This document shows, in pieces, positions 51,831 to 64,000 of a DNA stretch of 64,000 nucleotides. How positions within the stretch are numbered: position 1 is the stretch's first letter; the number at the start of each line of letters is the position of its first letter. The notes under the pieces were generated by a model. That model was not told where the DNA came from. It did no database searches and saw nothing but the letters and a program-made list of their open reading frames with translations. Source of the DNA: Certhia americana (taxonomy: Eukaryota > Chordata > Aves > Passeriformes > Certhiidae); assembly GCA_018697195.1 (NCBI GenBank), contig CM031860.1, forward strand, positions 59,550,396-59,614,395. The letters run 5' to 3'. A program made the position numbers and the translations under genes.

Positions 51831-53769
51831 ATGTACTTTCCACAAACAAAATTAGAACAATTTGCTGTGACCCAGCTTCCCACCTCGTAAGATCTCACAG
51901 TAATTCATCCTGACCTTGATTTACTTGCATCATTCATTCCCTTGAACCCATGAGATGCAACTGCACAGATGGCACCAGCCCACAGGCCAAGATGCTGAGG
52001 TGGCAACCTTTGAGATCCACTCCCTAGGAATACATTTTCCAAGTACCTAGACCCAGAAATGAGTTCTTGTGCAGGGAAGGACATCCAAACCTGTTTTCCA
52101 AAGCTCCAAGCTCAGGGCTTGGAGAAGGATACCTGTTTAACCCAATTCCTGGACAGCCTCTCCCCAGAGACAGCAACAATCCTAATTCAAAATCCAGAGT
52201 CCATCCTGCTGCTGGCTGGTGGTGCTGCTGCTGAGCACATCTGGCACTGCTGCTCCCTTACTCACTCCTGCCCACACCACACACTAACAAAGCTATAAAG
52301 ACTCCACATTCTCCAAAGTCAACAAGCTTTTAAAGAACATAATTAAAAAAAAAAAAATTAGAGGACTAATCTCAGCACTGGGAAACAGTCTCAATATTAG
52401 CAGAAGGACCAGGAAAAAAGGCAATGATAATTAAGTATAATAGGATGGATCTAAGCAGCTAAATATCTTGGTTAAATAGCAAAAGAAATTATTTCATTGC
52501 ACTTGTTAGGCTGTAGACTTGCTGTTCAAGAGGGATAATGGCACCTCCAAAAAGTGTGCATCTAAACAGCACTTCAGAGACATAATAATGCAGGAATTTT
52601 GAATTTATGTCTCTGAAAAGGGGAAGAGCAGGGCTCCATCTCAGTTCTCAGGCTAGAAAGAGAAAATGCCTTTGTCAGGTGCATCAGGTTTTACTTTTAT
52701 CAAAGTGAAACAGAATTAACCAAAAACATTACTGTAACCACACTTAGAATCATCAGTATTTAGAGAAGTAAACTTCCTTTAATGACAGAAAGTTACAAAC
52801 AGGGCCTTTGGCATGGACAGGGTTAACTGAGAAGACTATGTCACAGACTATCTGCAGTATAGAACTGCTTAAACTGTATTTAGCATTTAAACTGCTTTCT
52901 CTTAAAGGAACCCTTCTGAAAAACATTGTTTAAAGCAAACGTTTTGAGAGCACTTGTATGTGTACCATTTACAAATAGTGAAAGAAAGTCAGAAGATGGC
53001 AGGTTTGTGTCACTCACCATACCCTCTCATCTTCAGAGAAAATATGTGACTAAAAATACTCCGAAAACCCTATTTATTTCCAAGTCTTTTCCTATCATGT
53101 TTACAGGAAGCATAATTGCTCGTTTACAACACTGGTTTTGTTGAGGAGGAGGGGAACAGCAGGGACAAGCAGTCAGTAACACACAGGAAAGGCAAGAGAG
53201 ATAAATGGACAATGTGACATTTAGACAGATAAAAATCACATTGGGAAGATCAATATGGGAATTCTTAAGAGTTACCAGAACAAAATATTTTCTCATTGAT
53301 TTCTTATTTTAAGCTATTAACAGAAAAATAGCTAGAAGTAGATACACTAAGGCATCAGTAACATCTCCTCCACTGTGGAGTTTTTAAAAAATATTTATGA
53401 ATGAAAGTAGTTTTTGCTGACAAGATAAAGACAAGAGTGACCATGCAGACAACCCCAGCTGAATGGTGTCCCATGTCAGGGTGGGGTTGCTTTGTTTTAA
53501 AACATAGATGGGATTAAGTACAGGTTTAAAAGTAAAATTCCTCTTCAGAATTCTGCTGTTCTGTGTGGTTTATTTAACAAGTACAGTACTTGGGTTCAAA
53601 TTGTGCCAATAGCAGCTTTGAAAAAGAATCATAAAAGTGTTTATATCCCTCTTTTTGTTTAAATGGACCAAATGGCACCTATTGCCTGAAGCAATAAAGT
53701 AGCCCGTGTTCACAAGATAAATCTATAGAAGGAAAGAGAGAGGCTGGGGTTTCAGCTGAAGTTAGGCTG

Positions 53770-54000
53770 CTGAATGCTGACATTATTGATTTTAGCTAGT
53801 TCAGCTGGCCTTGTAATTAAAATGTAAATTTGAGAAAGAGATTATGTCCTGACAGAAATGGTGGGATTAGGGGGAGATAAAAGCCCCTCAGTGAAAATTC
53901 AGAGAAAAAGCAAGCCCAGGTTTCCTCAGCTGTGTGGATTTAGACGAAATCAAGCTACTTCAGATTCGCTGAAGTTTAATTGAAAAAACGGAGATAGAAT
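53770..54000. promoter_or_regulatory. Candidate conserved element in UVSSA intron
   Basis: The block contains TTGATTTTAGCTAGTTCAGC, GGCCTTGTAATTAAAATG, GGGGGAGATAAAAGCC, TTTAGACGAAATCAAGC and AGTTTAATTGAAAAAACGG. Retained CpGs and homeodomain-type cores in a plain intron suggest constraint. The call is visual only. Confidence 0.3.
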
Positions 54001-54474
54001 ATAAAAAAGTATTACAGACTTCACCTTTCCTGAAAAGAAACTTAACAATTTCTGCTCCCCATTTGTTGAATCTTAGTCAAGCCAAGTGATTTATATTAGT
54101 ACAGACACTGTTTCAGACTGTCAGGAAAATCCAGCGGTTCAGATACAATATTTCCCCACTTACCCTATGGTGCTGACAATGAAAATGCCTGCTAGTATTT
54201 TACTCAGGAAGCACAATAAGCTTTGGACTTGGCAAAGCTACCCAGTGCCTTGAATGTTCATTTATCTGAAATCTAGGAATACTCCTTTGGAAATTCGAAT
54301 GAAAGAAAAAATATAGCCATGGTAGTTAATGAGGAGAGTTCACTAACGTTGCATAAACAGTTAGTTTGGCCTACTGGAATTACAGAATGTTGTTTTGCTG
54401 TTACCTCTAATTAATTAGCCCTACTTATTACTGCTTTACAATCATAGTTAAGAACCAGAAAAACCCAAATATAT

Positions 54475-54520
54475 AGTTTATATATATACACATATACATA
54501 TGTACATATATATACAGTTT
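54475..54520 (+). repeat. TA/CATA-rich tract
   Basis: An alternating purine-pyrimidine run (TATATATATACACATATACA and similar) is interrupted by occasional C and G. Confidence 0.8.
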
Positions 54521-54948
54521 CTATACTTCACAACCTGACCTTTTAAGCTTCTTCCTTATGATTTTGCATCCCTTGGCCATTGCATAGCTCCTCTGAGGAA
54601 TACTGCTGTGGCAAACTACTTGAAAGTGTACCAACGTCTTGTGCAGTGAGTATTAATTTCCAGGAACTTTAGTAGAAATCAAGTATATTTAATTTCCTGC
54701 TAGATTTTCTGGGAACCTTATTTACATAAGAGGACCTCTCCTGAGAATGAAGAAAGTTTCCATGATCATGTGATCAGGATCAATCAGAAGTATCTACAGT
54801 CAATACTTCTACATAGATGTTGAAGTATTTTGTTGGAAGGGATAATGATGCTTTTCCATAAATGTGAAAAGTTAATCTTCATTCCGAATACTACATTACA
54901 TTTATTGTCCCAAGTGTAGCTAGGTCTCTGTAGGTTCAAGCTGTGCTA

Positions 54949-55176
54949 AAGGAGGTTTAGGTTGGATATTAGGAAATATTTCTTCACTGAAAAGAGCAAT
55001 TAAACACTGGAAGACACTCCCTGGAGAAGTGCTGGAGTCACCCTCCCTGAAAGTATTCAAAAAAACCAGTAGATGTGGCAACTCTGTGGTTTAGTGGGCA
55101 TGGCGGTACTCAGCTAAAGGTTGGACTTGATGATTTTAGAGGTTTTTTCCAATCTTAATGATGATTCTGTGATTCC
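54949..55176 (+). mobile_element. CR1 LINE 3' end, sense
   Basis: TTGGATATTAGGAAATATTT, AACACTGGAAGACACTCCC, GGTTGGACTTGATGATTTTA, then CCAATCTTAATGATGATTC and TGTGATTC form the normal CR1 3' order on the + strand. The TTGATGATTTTAGAGG signature marks a CR1 subgroup different from the GACTAGA-type copy at 2461-2745. Confidence 0.85.
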
Positions 55177-56929
55177 ATATAGGACTTGTGTTTGTGCATA
55201 TACAGCTATAACAAAACACTAACTAATATAACAAGGTAATCTCGTTTGTAAGCTCATAATTAAGTACTTCTAGAGTTTTATATCCTAGGAGAAATGGAGA
55301 CCCCACACACATTTGATTACAGAAATTCTGGTCTGGGGTTTTAACTTCAGGGCTGAATATCTGTTTTCAATACATTTATGATAAATCAACACATGCTGTT
55401 CGCATCATGTAACAACTACATCTGCTTTTTTTCTGAAGGATTCATAGTAATATTAACAGAAAACTTATTCTAGATAGTAGACTTGTCAGGCTGAGAAACG
55501 CAACTGTGCGTTACTTGCATTTTCCAAATTTAGGAAAAAGGAACCCAAATTTCAAAGAGAGAAATAAATAATTCTGTCTAACATTGCCCCTGTAAAACAT
55601 GATATGCTTTTTCCCCTTTGAGAAGTCAGGTCAAAGCCTTATTTAACTTAGACTGTGTAACTCTTTTAGTCTCAAATTCAGCCCCTGACAATGGTGCTTC
55701 ACACACTGCAGTCTGCAGGTTTGTTTCTGCTGCGGTCTCCACTGAGCTGTTTCTCCACATCTTTCACAAGCAGGGCGAATTCCCTCAGAAGTTCCTAAGA
55801 TATGAAGACCAGATAAATCAAACCTGATTGAAAAGCTAGACCCAGACAAACTGAGAAATCACTGCAGTAAGGAAGGAAAATGCTTGGGAATAATTTTTAA
55901 TTTCCATCTAGCCAGCACATGTGTGTCAGCAGCTACTTAACACACAGAAAAGGATGACTGAGCTACCATCAGATTAGGAAAGGCAGTCTGGGGACATCTA
56001 ACCCCTAAGAAAGTACATCACATTGTGAAGAAAAGAGGGAAAAATTTCAGAAATGCATGGAACTAACCCTTGGGTTTTTAGAACTGTAGCTTTGATTCCC
56101 ATATGAAAGAAATCTCAAGCTGACTCTAAGATGCAATGTGAACAAGTAAAGTAGCTATCAATAACCTAAAAACATCCACCTTAAGGTTTAAATACAAAAG
56201 AAATAAACTTATTAACCAGAGTAGAAATAATGGTTTGTGACTGCACAGTCATTCCTAACATAATTTTGGGTAAAGATGAAACTTGACAACCAATAGACTG
56301 CTTCCATGCTAATAGTCCCAAGTCAGATGGTTTCCTCTGTAAAACAGAAATAGGACTCCCCTGCCCTCAAAGCATTATTGCATGGGTAATACTTGCATTG
56401 AGACACAGACAAGAACTACCAACTAAAGTGGGTGCTTTGAGCTAGAGCTGAGAATTGTTCCATTTTTATGTGGAAAAGTGCATCCCTCAAAACAAATCAC
56501 TTCTCACGTGGTTCAGAGCTCAACTGCAAGCCAGGCCAAGGCCACCAAGGGCAGGAAGGAATCTCTCATCCTTTGGCATCAGTCAAAAATTCTGTTCTAT
56601 GGGATAAGAACAATGAGGGGCTGCACAGTTTCATCCCTTACCTCATCCACCCTAAGGCTTTATAACCAATGGAACCAACAGCAAAGGCTGGAATGCAGAA
56701 AATCTCCAGTGGAAACAAGACTTTACTTCTCCCGAAAGTTTTCCTTCAAATGAATAATAGCTCCATTTTCCAGGGCTTAGCAATACCAGCCATACAAGGG
56801 CAGGTCACTCATCAGTAGTATCAGCAATATCAGTGCCCAGTGGCGAGATTTGAGGAACCATTTGGAAATTATTTTCAGCGTTGTTCCTTTTTCAGCTGAA
56901 TATTCCTCTTTAGCACCACAGTTTATTTT

Positions 56930-57135
56930 AAATGACCCTGTGGTCCCACAGGAGGGCTGGCCTCTTGTCAGCTGCAGACATCAGATGCAAGTGTAAATAA
57001 GGATTATACAAATGGGAGGTCATTAAAATTCTGGTAATGCTAATTTGGCATGACACCTCTAATGGGTTATATCTTCACACTTCAATTATCTAATCACCTA
57101 AATTCTTTTAACAAATTTACATTTAATTTTATACA
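56930..57135. promoter_or_regulatory. Candidate conserved element in UVSSA intron
   Basis: The block runs through GGCCTCTTGTCAGCTGCAGAC, GGTCATTAAAATTCTGG, GTAATGCTAATTTGGCATG, CACCTCTAATGGGTTATATC and CAATTATCTAATCACC. CAGCTG E-box, TAATTA-like and CACCT sites lie together. It resembles a developmental enhancer more than intron background. Confidence 0.4.
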
Positions 57136-59198
57136 TCAAGATTCAAATTGAGTTGTTCAATTCTACCTCCACCCAAACTGCACCCATGCTCAATTCAACT
57201 TCTGTATTTAATATTGTCACTAATTTTGATATAGTAGTTATTAACCACATAAACACACAGATAATACTACTGCATGTGTCTATATACTTAGGCATAATAA
57301 AATATAATTTCTAAATAAATTTTCATTTTTAACAAGCTCTTCAGCTCTCAGGAGAGCCACAAAATTTATCTCGTTGGTAGGATACATTTTTGTGAGAGAA
57401 ATGAAAGGGAATAAAGCGACATTTAAATCAATAATTTACATGTCACGTTTCAATCCATTTCCACAGTCATGTTTTACAGCTTTGTTTTCCTGTTTACTGT
57501 ATCAAGTTAATCTGGCTTGGTCAGGAAAAGTAACAACAAAAGGAAAAAAAACTTTTAACCATTTACACCTTCCATGTAACGCTTGGATTTCATTTTACAT
57601 GGGAGGTTTAATGTTCCAGTTAGAACATTCCACTCATGCAGACTTTCATTTTCTAAGCTGTGATTTTCAGAAATTCTGAGTTCTTTTCAGACCATTTCCT
57701 AAACTGGGAACTTACATAATAGCTTCAAATGGCAGTAAGTAAAGCTGAATGTCTTCAGAAGCATCAGGAATGATTAATTTCTCTCAAAATTATATTTTTA
57801 ACATACACATCAGATAAAGAACTGCCAAGTGTGACCATGAGCTCCTACACAGCCACAGGCATACAGAATGCGAGGTTTTGTTTCATGATTGATTGACTTC
57901 TTCACTATAATGTATTTTCCTATCAGCAATAGTTTAAATACAAATTGGGAATTTCTTAATCCATTTAATGTAAACTTTTAAAATATCCCTGAGTAGATAG
58001 CAAGCTTCTTCTTTTATCCCTCCCTATAAGAAGGAATTCAAATGGCAGCCAAGTACTGTGCTAGTGTGATACAAAGAGTGCTAAGATGCTTTCTTCTTAA
58101 AAAAAAGGTGTGTCCATGAGGAAGGTGGGATAAAAGGGAAGAAGTGAATACATTTCACTTGCAGTGGAAGCTGGCAAGAATAAACAGAACTTTTGCATGT
58201 TACGATTACTTAGGCTGCTGCTAAAGATATGGAAAACAAGTTCCAGGTGGTAGCTGCAACTTGACTTTTTAATGAGGTAAACTGCAGAAATAGGAAAAAT
58301 AAGCATCAATAGGATTGAAAAAGCCACAGCACCAGTTTTACACAAATACTCGTGGACAAATGTAGGAGCAAGACACTTCTTACAGGTTTTTAACTTAAAA
58401 CTTTTTGATGGCAGCTACCCTTCTCTACAATGCACAGAAATCTTGGGAGTCCTCAAGTATACCGAGTTACACAGAGGTAAAGCTGGAGACTTGCTAAGCA
58501 AGAGGTACAAAGGACAAGGAGCTGCACTGAAGTTGAATTACAATGAACTTTCCTCAGTAACACCACTCTCAATTTCACAAGAATACATAGTAAGTGTAAC
58601 TTCATTTTAAAATTATCTACTTCTAATAAGAATGCAAAATTACAGTTTGTCATCTGGTATGTGCTCTGTGGCTGTAATTCTGCACTTGAAAGCTGAGCTG
58701 CATTTAACATCTGACAGCAATACCTAAACAGAAAGAGCCACCCTGTAGAGCTCTAAGTTGGCCATTCTATGGGAGGAAGTGGCTGTGCATCTCCAGCTGC
58801 TACCAATGCAGGTAATGGAACAGCACCTTATCCCAGCTCACCAGACTGTCACCAGGTATTTGCAATATTCAGGCTCATTGCCAACTTTACTTTCCAATCT
58901 TTTCCCTCCCAGTATGTGTTCTGCACACTTACAAGCACACAGGGTGCTGCTTCTGGCTCTGAACTCCTGTGGAAGATGATGGAATGAAATAAGCTGCTCG
59001 TCTCAGTTGCTCTTGCTCCTAAAAGTATTTGTTTATCCAGAGCCAATCACTGCTCTGGTGTCCATGTAATGACTTCCTCAGAGCAGGCAGAGATTACCCA
59101 CACTGCTGATCACTTTATTACTTCAGAATGGCTGTTTATTTACCTTAGTGCAGCAGTAACATGCAGGGATAAAGCTTGTCACAGCTGGGCAAACTCAC

Positions 59199-59316
59199 CA
59201 TATTCCTTACGCAGGTGGTCTGGAATGTGGGGCTCATAACCTTCCTTCTCAGGGACCTCCACAAATTCATCTTCATCCTCATCGTCGTCATCATCATCAT
59301 CATCCGAGCCTTTCAT
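59199..59316 (-). CDS. UVSSA: UVSSA coding exon with TFIIH-binding acidic string
   Basis: This 118-base exon follows CTCTGTAG. It encodes MKGS, eight Asp residues, [20 protein letters not shown] and DHLRKEY, and ends in G|GTGAGT. It matches human [20 protein letters not shown] almost exactly. In human UVSSA the acidic string with F408 and V411 binds the PH domain of TFIIH p62, and K414 is ubiquitinated to promote TFIIH transfer. The equivalents here are Phe at 59263-59265, Val at 59254-59256 and Lys at 59245-59247. The Asp run is encoded by five GAT, two GAC and one GAT. The 5' boundary (phase 0 at ATG) is the least certain; the ATG is internal, not a start. Confidence 0.95.
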
Positions 59317-62300
59317 CTACAGAGATATTTTTGTTGGGGTTATTTTCTCTTTATTTTAACGTGAAGACTGTTTTTCATTTCTCTTCACATTGAAAATATT
59401 TTGCAGACATCCTGATAGCCCTACTGAGACTTCTCTATGTCAAAAGTATTTCCCTAATTATGTATTTAATCTTTATCTAAGATTAGGCCTTTGCTTAACA
59501 TTTTATCTCTAAAGCCATACTCTATCCTAAGGGCTTCTTTAAAGCCCCTTTTATCCATTAGAACACGTGCAGTTGGTGAAGTCTGAGAAAGTGTGAAGCT
59601 ATAAAACAAGACCAAAAAATCTTAAAACAACATCAAGATTTTGACTTAATGAGCAGATTAGTCTTACTACTTCTCATTTGGATGATTTTACTCATTTAGC
59701 AGCACCCAAATAATCTGTGGCATGCTAAATGGTATCACAACTTGTTTAAGAGCTCAAAACCAGAGCAGTCAAACAGGAGGGGAAGCTGATGAATGGGCAA
59801 GCTAATACTGACCCAAATAAGAATATTCAGATCTGTATATTACAGTGGTTCAGTTTCTTCACAACAGAACTAAGAATAATTTGATACATTCATTTCTTAA
59901 CTGATTTGGTACATACCAACCATTTATACCACCACACAGCACACACTACTCTGATTTCAAAGACCAACAAAACAGATTTTCTTAAATGTGAACTTGGTCT
60001 GTCTTGTAGTCAGATCCATGAGTAGGCATAAAAAAGTTCCAACTAACCAGTGTAATTCATCCAGGTAAGTGGTTTCCTATGTATAATTTTACCTAGTAAC
60101 TGTTGTGTATGTGCCATCAAATCTATACTTTTTCTAAGATTTTCCATACCTGAAAACGATTTTTATTGCTAAACTGCACATAAGCTAAAAGAATCTCTGT
60201 CACCAGACATGGCCTGTACTATGAGCTTTAAAAAAGCAGATGACAACTACCCTAAAAAGGCAACAATGATGGAGACTTTAAGCTTTATTTCCTTTGCCCA
60301 TATACAGTCACCTCATTCCCAACAACGTAATTAGCACTTTATTGTATGTTTGCCATGTGCTTTTATAAGGAAATAGTAAGAGGTATGCACTAAATCCAAC
60401 CTTAGCTCAGGCCATCACTTTTTCCACTTCATTGCAGCAACCCAAAGCAATAGAAAGAACAGCATAATTTTCATTATTTTCCAACTGTGTTCTTTACTTC
60501 TATTAATGCACCTGGCTTCTGTTAATATTCATATCAACTACTCATTGTTACAAGCACCAGAGGATACTACAGGTTTTGCCTGCAGCAGAATTTTCCCAAT
60601 CTAATTCACTACTCTAATCTTGTGTCACAGCCGAGTTCCTCTAAATCATACATATACTCTGAAGCCAAAAAACCTAGCAGCTAATCCTGATTTATTAAGT
60701 GTAGTTTAAAAATTACACTATTTATTTTAAATAATCATTATTTCTTTCTGGCCATAATTAATTGTAAGCTGGACTGTATTAATTTCTAACAAAGAATGTT
60801 AATTGATATTAATACACAGATACACATTAACACATAATGAATGGGTGGTTCAAGTTTGAAGTAAAATTTTTCCCTTTGTTTCAAAAGTTACTTCAATCCA
60901 AGAAAGCTGCTGTTCCAGTGAAAGAGAAAAACCCCAGATTTACTGTCCCAAAGACAAGAGCTGATTTACTACTGCATTCTTACTAGGGAACCTGATTAGT
61001 CTTCATTTTAAAATAAAGTCTCAAGGCAATCATATTTGAGAGCACGCTGCTGCCAAAGACAGGTAAGGACCCCAATGGAGTCTCAGCCCAATTATCCCTC
61101 CCTTGAGAGCAGCCAACATTCAGGTTCTGCTGGGGGATCTTGCACCATTGGTTTACTTTTTGTTTCCTAATGCAATTATTTTTCCTGATCTAAAGGAAAG
61201 CAGCAGTTCAGGCCATACCTGGCCCAGCCAAGACAGATGCACACTGAGCCTGACCTCCTCAGCAGAAACCAAAATAGAGTTCTAATCAAAGAAAGGATCA
61301 AATGTTCCACTACTAATCACAAACTCACAATGCCAATAGATTTGAAAGCAGAACATCTGTCTGAAACTACAACTTGTAGAAGACATTCCTAATGGCCCTT
61401 AGAAAGGAAAAAAAAAAACCAACAAAAAACCCATCATGTTTTCTATGCACATCTGAAGAGTGCTAGAGATTGAAGAGAAGTTAGTTGGCTTGTATTTTGG
61501 TTTTGAAATTCTGCTGGTGTTGTCATTTCCTTTTAATCTATAAGGGACCATTTGAATTTGGAAGTAAACACCAGCAAATAACCTCTAGTATTTCTCCAGC
61601 TACAAGCAGGACATCATCATAAGTCTCATACTCAGGTTCCATTTCTTATCTAGCTATTAAAAAAAGATTTCACCAAGATAAAACTTGTCACAGATGATCT
61701 TAGTCTACAACTTTGAGCCATAATGTACAAATTGACTAACTTTCACATCACAGAACAGGGACAGTAAATTCAGTGTATTTCCTCAGTCTTTACTCAGTCT
61801 GTAAACAAAGAAACAGCAACAGGTTTAAGGAGCAGAGAAATAGTGCCAAACTAGTAAGAGGGAAAAATTCAGTCTAGCCTGATCATTTAACTTAAATTGC
61901 CAGATTAAAATAGCAGGGATATATCAGTACTTCCTTGTATGTCATATCTGAGAGGACTAGAGGGAAAGCCAAGTACTATCTTTAATTGAAATTTCACCTA
62001 ATTTATTCCTATCACTCGAGGCACATATCTATCTCTATGGTAATATACTAAAATTCAGTGGGCTTCACTAATCCTCAACTTGAAAACTGCACTGGAAGCA
62101 ACTTTGCTGTATTACCTGCATGATCTAAAACTTTAAAGCACGTGAAGAGCCTGACAGAGAAAAGGCATAATCAGATGCAAATTCACTTTGTTTAGGTACA
62201 ATCCATGAACTGTGCATTCAAGTACTATAGAAAACATTAATCATAGGAAACTGTAATTTTTGTTATCAGTCTAACACTAATCAAAAGGGAAACCTGTCAC

Positions 62301-64000
62301 TGCCGCTGACCTGTGAAACGTCCCAATTATACTCTTCAGAAATGACAGGAGCACTTAACTTCCTCACTGAGTAAATGACGACAATCAATCAAGTTTGAAT
62401 AACAATGAGCCACGGAGCTGAAAATTATTTTTTGTATAGAATCTACCCAGGAATTTATGAAAGGTGAAAAGCAACCCAAGGTTTTAGGGGCATTATGGCT
62501 TTCAGCTAGTGCAGCACATATCAAACACTAAACAGAATTTATGTGTTTTAATTTTCTAAAAGGTGGATGTGGACTTGGTGCTACAATGCATAACATATAA
62601 TGCCAGATTTTAAATATGGGGGTCATTTTCATAAAATATTATGCGTATTGTTCACACTCTGGAATTTCCCTGTGGTCTTCTATTAAATTTAGATTTCCTT
62701 TAAAAAAAATTAGCTGCTTAGCTAACTATCAGGAATTAAGCCCCCTTTTCTCTTCAAACAGACATAAAGTCTTTATCTTGACTAAAATCTTAACAAGATA
62801 AATAAGTTCTCTTCTTACTTTAAAATTTTAAAGTTGTCACTGTTGGAAATTCAAGAAGTTGCACAGTAATAGCAGGTACTTATATCTCAATTTAGTTAAT
62901 TCCAGTGGACCTTTATCACAACCTTCCCATTTATGCTGGTTTGTTCCATTTCCTTGCTAGAGAAAGTGGGAGAGCTCCTGGACAATATTATTGGTTAGAA
63001 AAGTATGTTTTGGTTTTTTTTAAAGTTCTCCTTTCCAAGCATGAAGACAGCTCCAAAAGCAACTCCTACAGATGTAGTAGGAAAGCTCAACCACCTCCTC
63101 TCCATGTCTCCACTATAGGTAGACTTTCTCAGTCAATTAAAAAAATTTTTTAAAAATCCACCATTAAATCAGAAGAAATAAAATACTTAAGAAAATAATT
63201 TTAAGTGAGTTATTAAGTAAATTATTATCCTTTTAGGAATGAAGAGTTAGAGTACTTGCAACCATGAAAAAAGAGACTAAGGCAAAAACAAGCAGTATGA
63301 AATTTCTAGTGTGCCATGTCTGAAGGGAAGTAAAGTGTATGAGCAAGTGATAAATACCATAATGTAAAGCTTTTCTTATAGGATTAAATACCTTGAAAAT
63401 AGGTACTCACACAACTGCTTGTTTCTCAGCCACCTGTCAAAGACTGTGAGAAAAAAGCTCCTGGTTTCAAATCCATTCTAATTATCAGGTGATCTGAGGA
63501 AACTCACTAACAGTCTTATCAGAGATGGAGGGTGAGCAAACCCCCTCTCTGTCACTAGAGAATGATCCCCCTGAAGGGACACCACATCCCCAGACTTCAG
63601 AGGCTGCTTGCACCACCACTGCTCTTCAAGTTTCACGGGTAAGGGAATTTTTAGCCTGGTAATCTGCTCTAAAATGCTGATATTTATTTTCGTATTTATT
63701 TATCTAAGTCATTAAATGATGAGTTTGCAAAACTGTGTTAATTGTTGGTTTCTTTAACATGGTAGGATTACTGTAGATATCTATATTCCTGTGAGAAGAA
63801 ATGGGATTTAGCTAGGCAATATTCAGATTCTTGAGCTGGATTTATTGACATATGAGAATATGATGTAAAAAAAGGCAGAAAACATACACGCATTATTTTC
63901 ACTGTAATAACTTAGAACATCTTCACAATTCTCCTGATTTTCCACTAAAAACTTAAAATAGTGCTGACTCTTCCAACTAGACAAGTGCAATCAAACCACT
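59317..64000 (-). other. UVSSA: UVSSA upstream intron (continues beyond window)
   Basis: No exon encoding the expected upstream part of UVSSA (the helical region before the acidic string) could be found by eye on the minus strand. The stretch is AT-rich, with no recognised repeat. One 56-base, phase-compatible open segment at 62311-62366 could be an extra or species-specific exon but has no match I recognise. Confidence 0.65.

Larger units (their letters stand above)
50862..59198 (-). other. UVSSA: UVSSA large intron
   Basis: An 8337-base intron with a strong donor, GTGAGT, at 59198. It holds an imperfect TTTCAGAGTATA repeat (51778-51830), a sense CR1 tip (54949-55176), a TA/CATA-rich tract (54475-54520) and two regulatory-looking blocks (about 53770-54000 and 56930-57135). 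Confidence 0.8.
36043..64000 (-). other. UVSSA: UVSSA gene, 3' half (partial, 5' end beyond window)
   Basis: The seven C-terminal coding exons of UV-stimulated scaffold protein A join in frame to 1020 bases (339 residues and TAA). They correspond to roughly human residues 391-709. UVSSA is a nuclear factor of transcription-coupled nucleotide excision repair. It is recruited with CSA at stalled RNA polymerase II, stabilises CSB through USP7 and hands over TFIIH. The exons seen here cover the TFIIH-p62-binding acidic string, the C-terminal DUF2043 domain with its zinc-binding motif, and the basic tail. The N-terminal VHS-like and CSA-binding regions are not in the window. The gene runs towards NKX1-1 tail to tail. 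Confidence 0.93.

Noticed and set aside
61575..61640. Minus-strand segment reading MEPEYETYDDVLLVAGEILE as a UVSSA exon
   Set aside because: An in-frame TAA directly precedes it, no good acceptor keeps the frame, the possible donor GAG|GTTATT is poor, and it does not match UVSSA.
63480..63650. Minus-strand open segment (KLEEQWWCKQPLKSGDVV) near the window end
   Set aside because: It matches no part of UVSSA and has no convincing splice boundaries.

Overview
The window is vertebrate nuclear DNA, almost certainly from a bird. It carries several CR1 retroposon 3' ends in both orientations, the dominant avian LINE. Introns and intergenic spacers are AT-rich, and compact CpG islands sit around a homeobox gene. 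Two protein-coding genes can be supported: NKX1-1 (complete, + strand, two coding exons, 19106-24210) and the C-terminal half of UVSSA (minus strand, last seven coding exons, 59316 down to the stop at 36043). The N-terminal part of UVSSA lies beyond position 64000. The two genes converge tail to tail. From memory, human 4p16.3 has the same NKX1-1/UVSSA arrangement, and this settles the homeobox gene as NKX1-1 rather than NKX1-2.

Layout: 1-13.6 kb is a gene-free upstream spacer with CR1 copies at 177-845, 2313-2385, 2461-2745 and 6441-7045, plus a few AT-rich blocks dense in TAATTA-type homeodomain sites. From 13.6 to 18.9 kb, candidate regulatory blocks alternate with GC/CpG-rich blocks, interrupted by a long (TAA)n array, a 31-T run and a (CA)13 tract. 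NKX1-1 exon 1 (Ala-rich N-terminus and a TN/eh1-type repressor motif) is followed by a 3842-bp intron with further candidate elements. Exon 2 carries the acidic/Ser region, the homeodomain and the conserved C-terminus. The 3' UTR probably ends near 25.1 kb. From 25.1 to 36.0 kb is a gene-free convergent spacer.

From 36.0 kb to the end is UVSSA. All six junctions between its seven exons are phase-consistent, and the joined segment encodes 339 residues plus a stop. It includes the acidic TFIIH-p62-binding string, the lysine equivalent to human K414, and the C-x9-C-x7-C-x2-H zinc-binding motif of the C-terminal DUF2043 domain. The remaining sequence of the gene here is intron.

The two genes are functionally unrelated: NKX1-1 is a developmental transcription factor and UVSSA a transcription-coupled repair factor. 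Their conserved adjacency fits a regulatory-block arrangement, with NKX1-1 control elements possibly lying in the flanking deserts and in UVSSA introns; that is inference. I saw no exotic undescribed system, and no operon, CRISPR array, rRNA or tRNA gene. The observations most worth checking are the G-rich intron end and unusual splice acceptor of NKX1-1 exon 2, the regulatory-looking blocks, a possible extra UVSSA exon at 62311-62366, and an octamer element inside an NFI-like inverted repeat near 30.08 kb.
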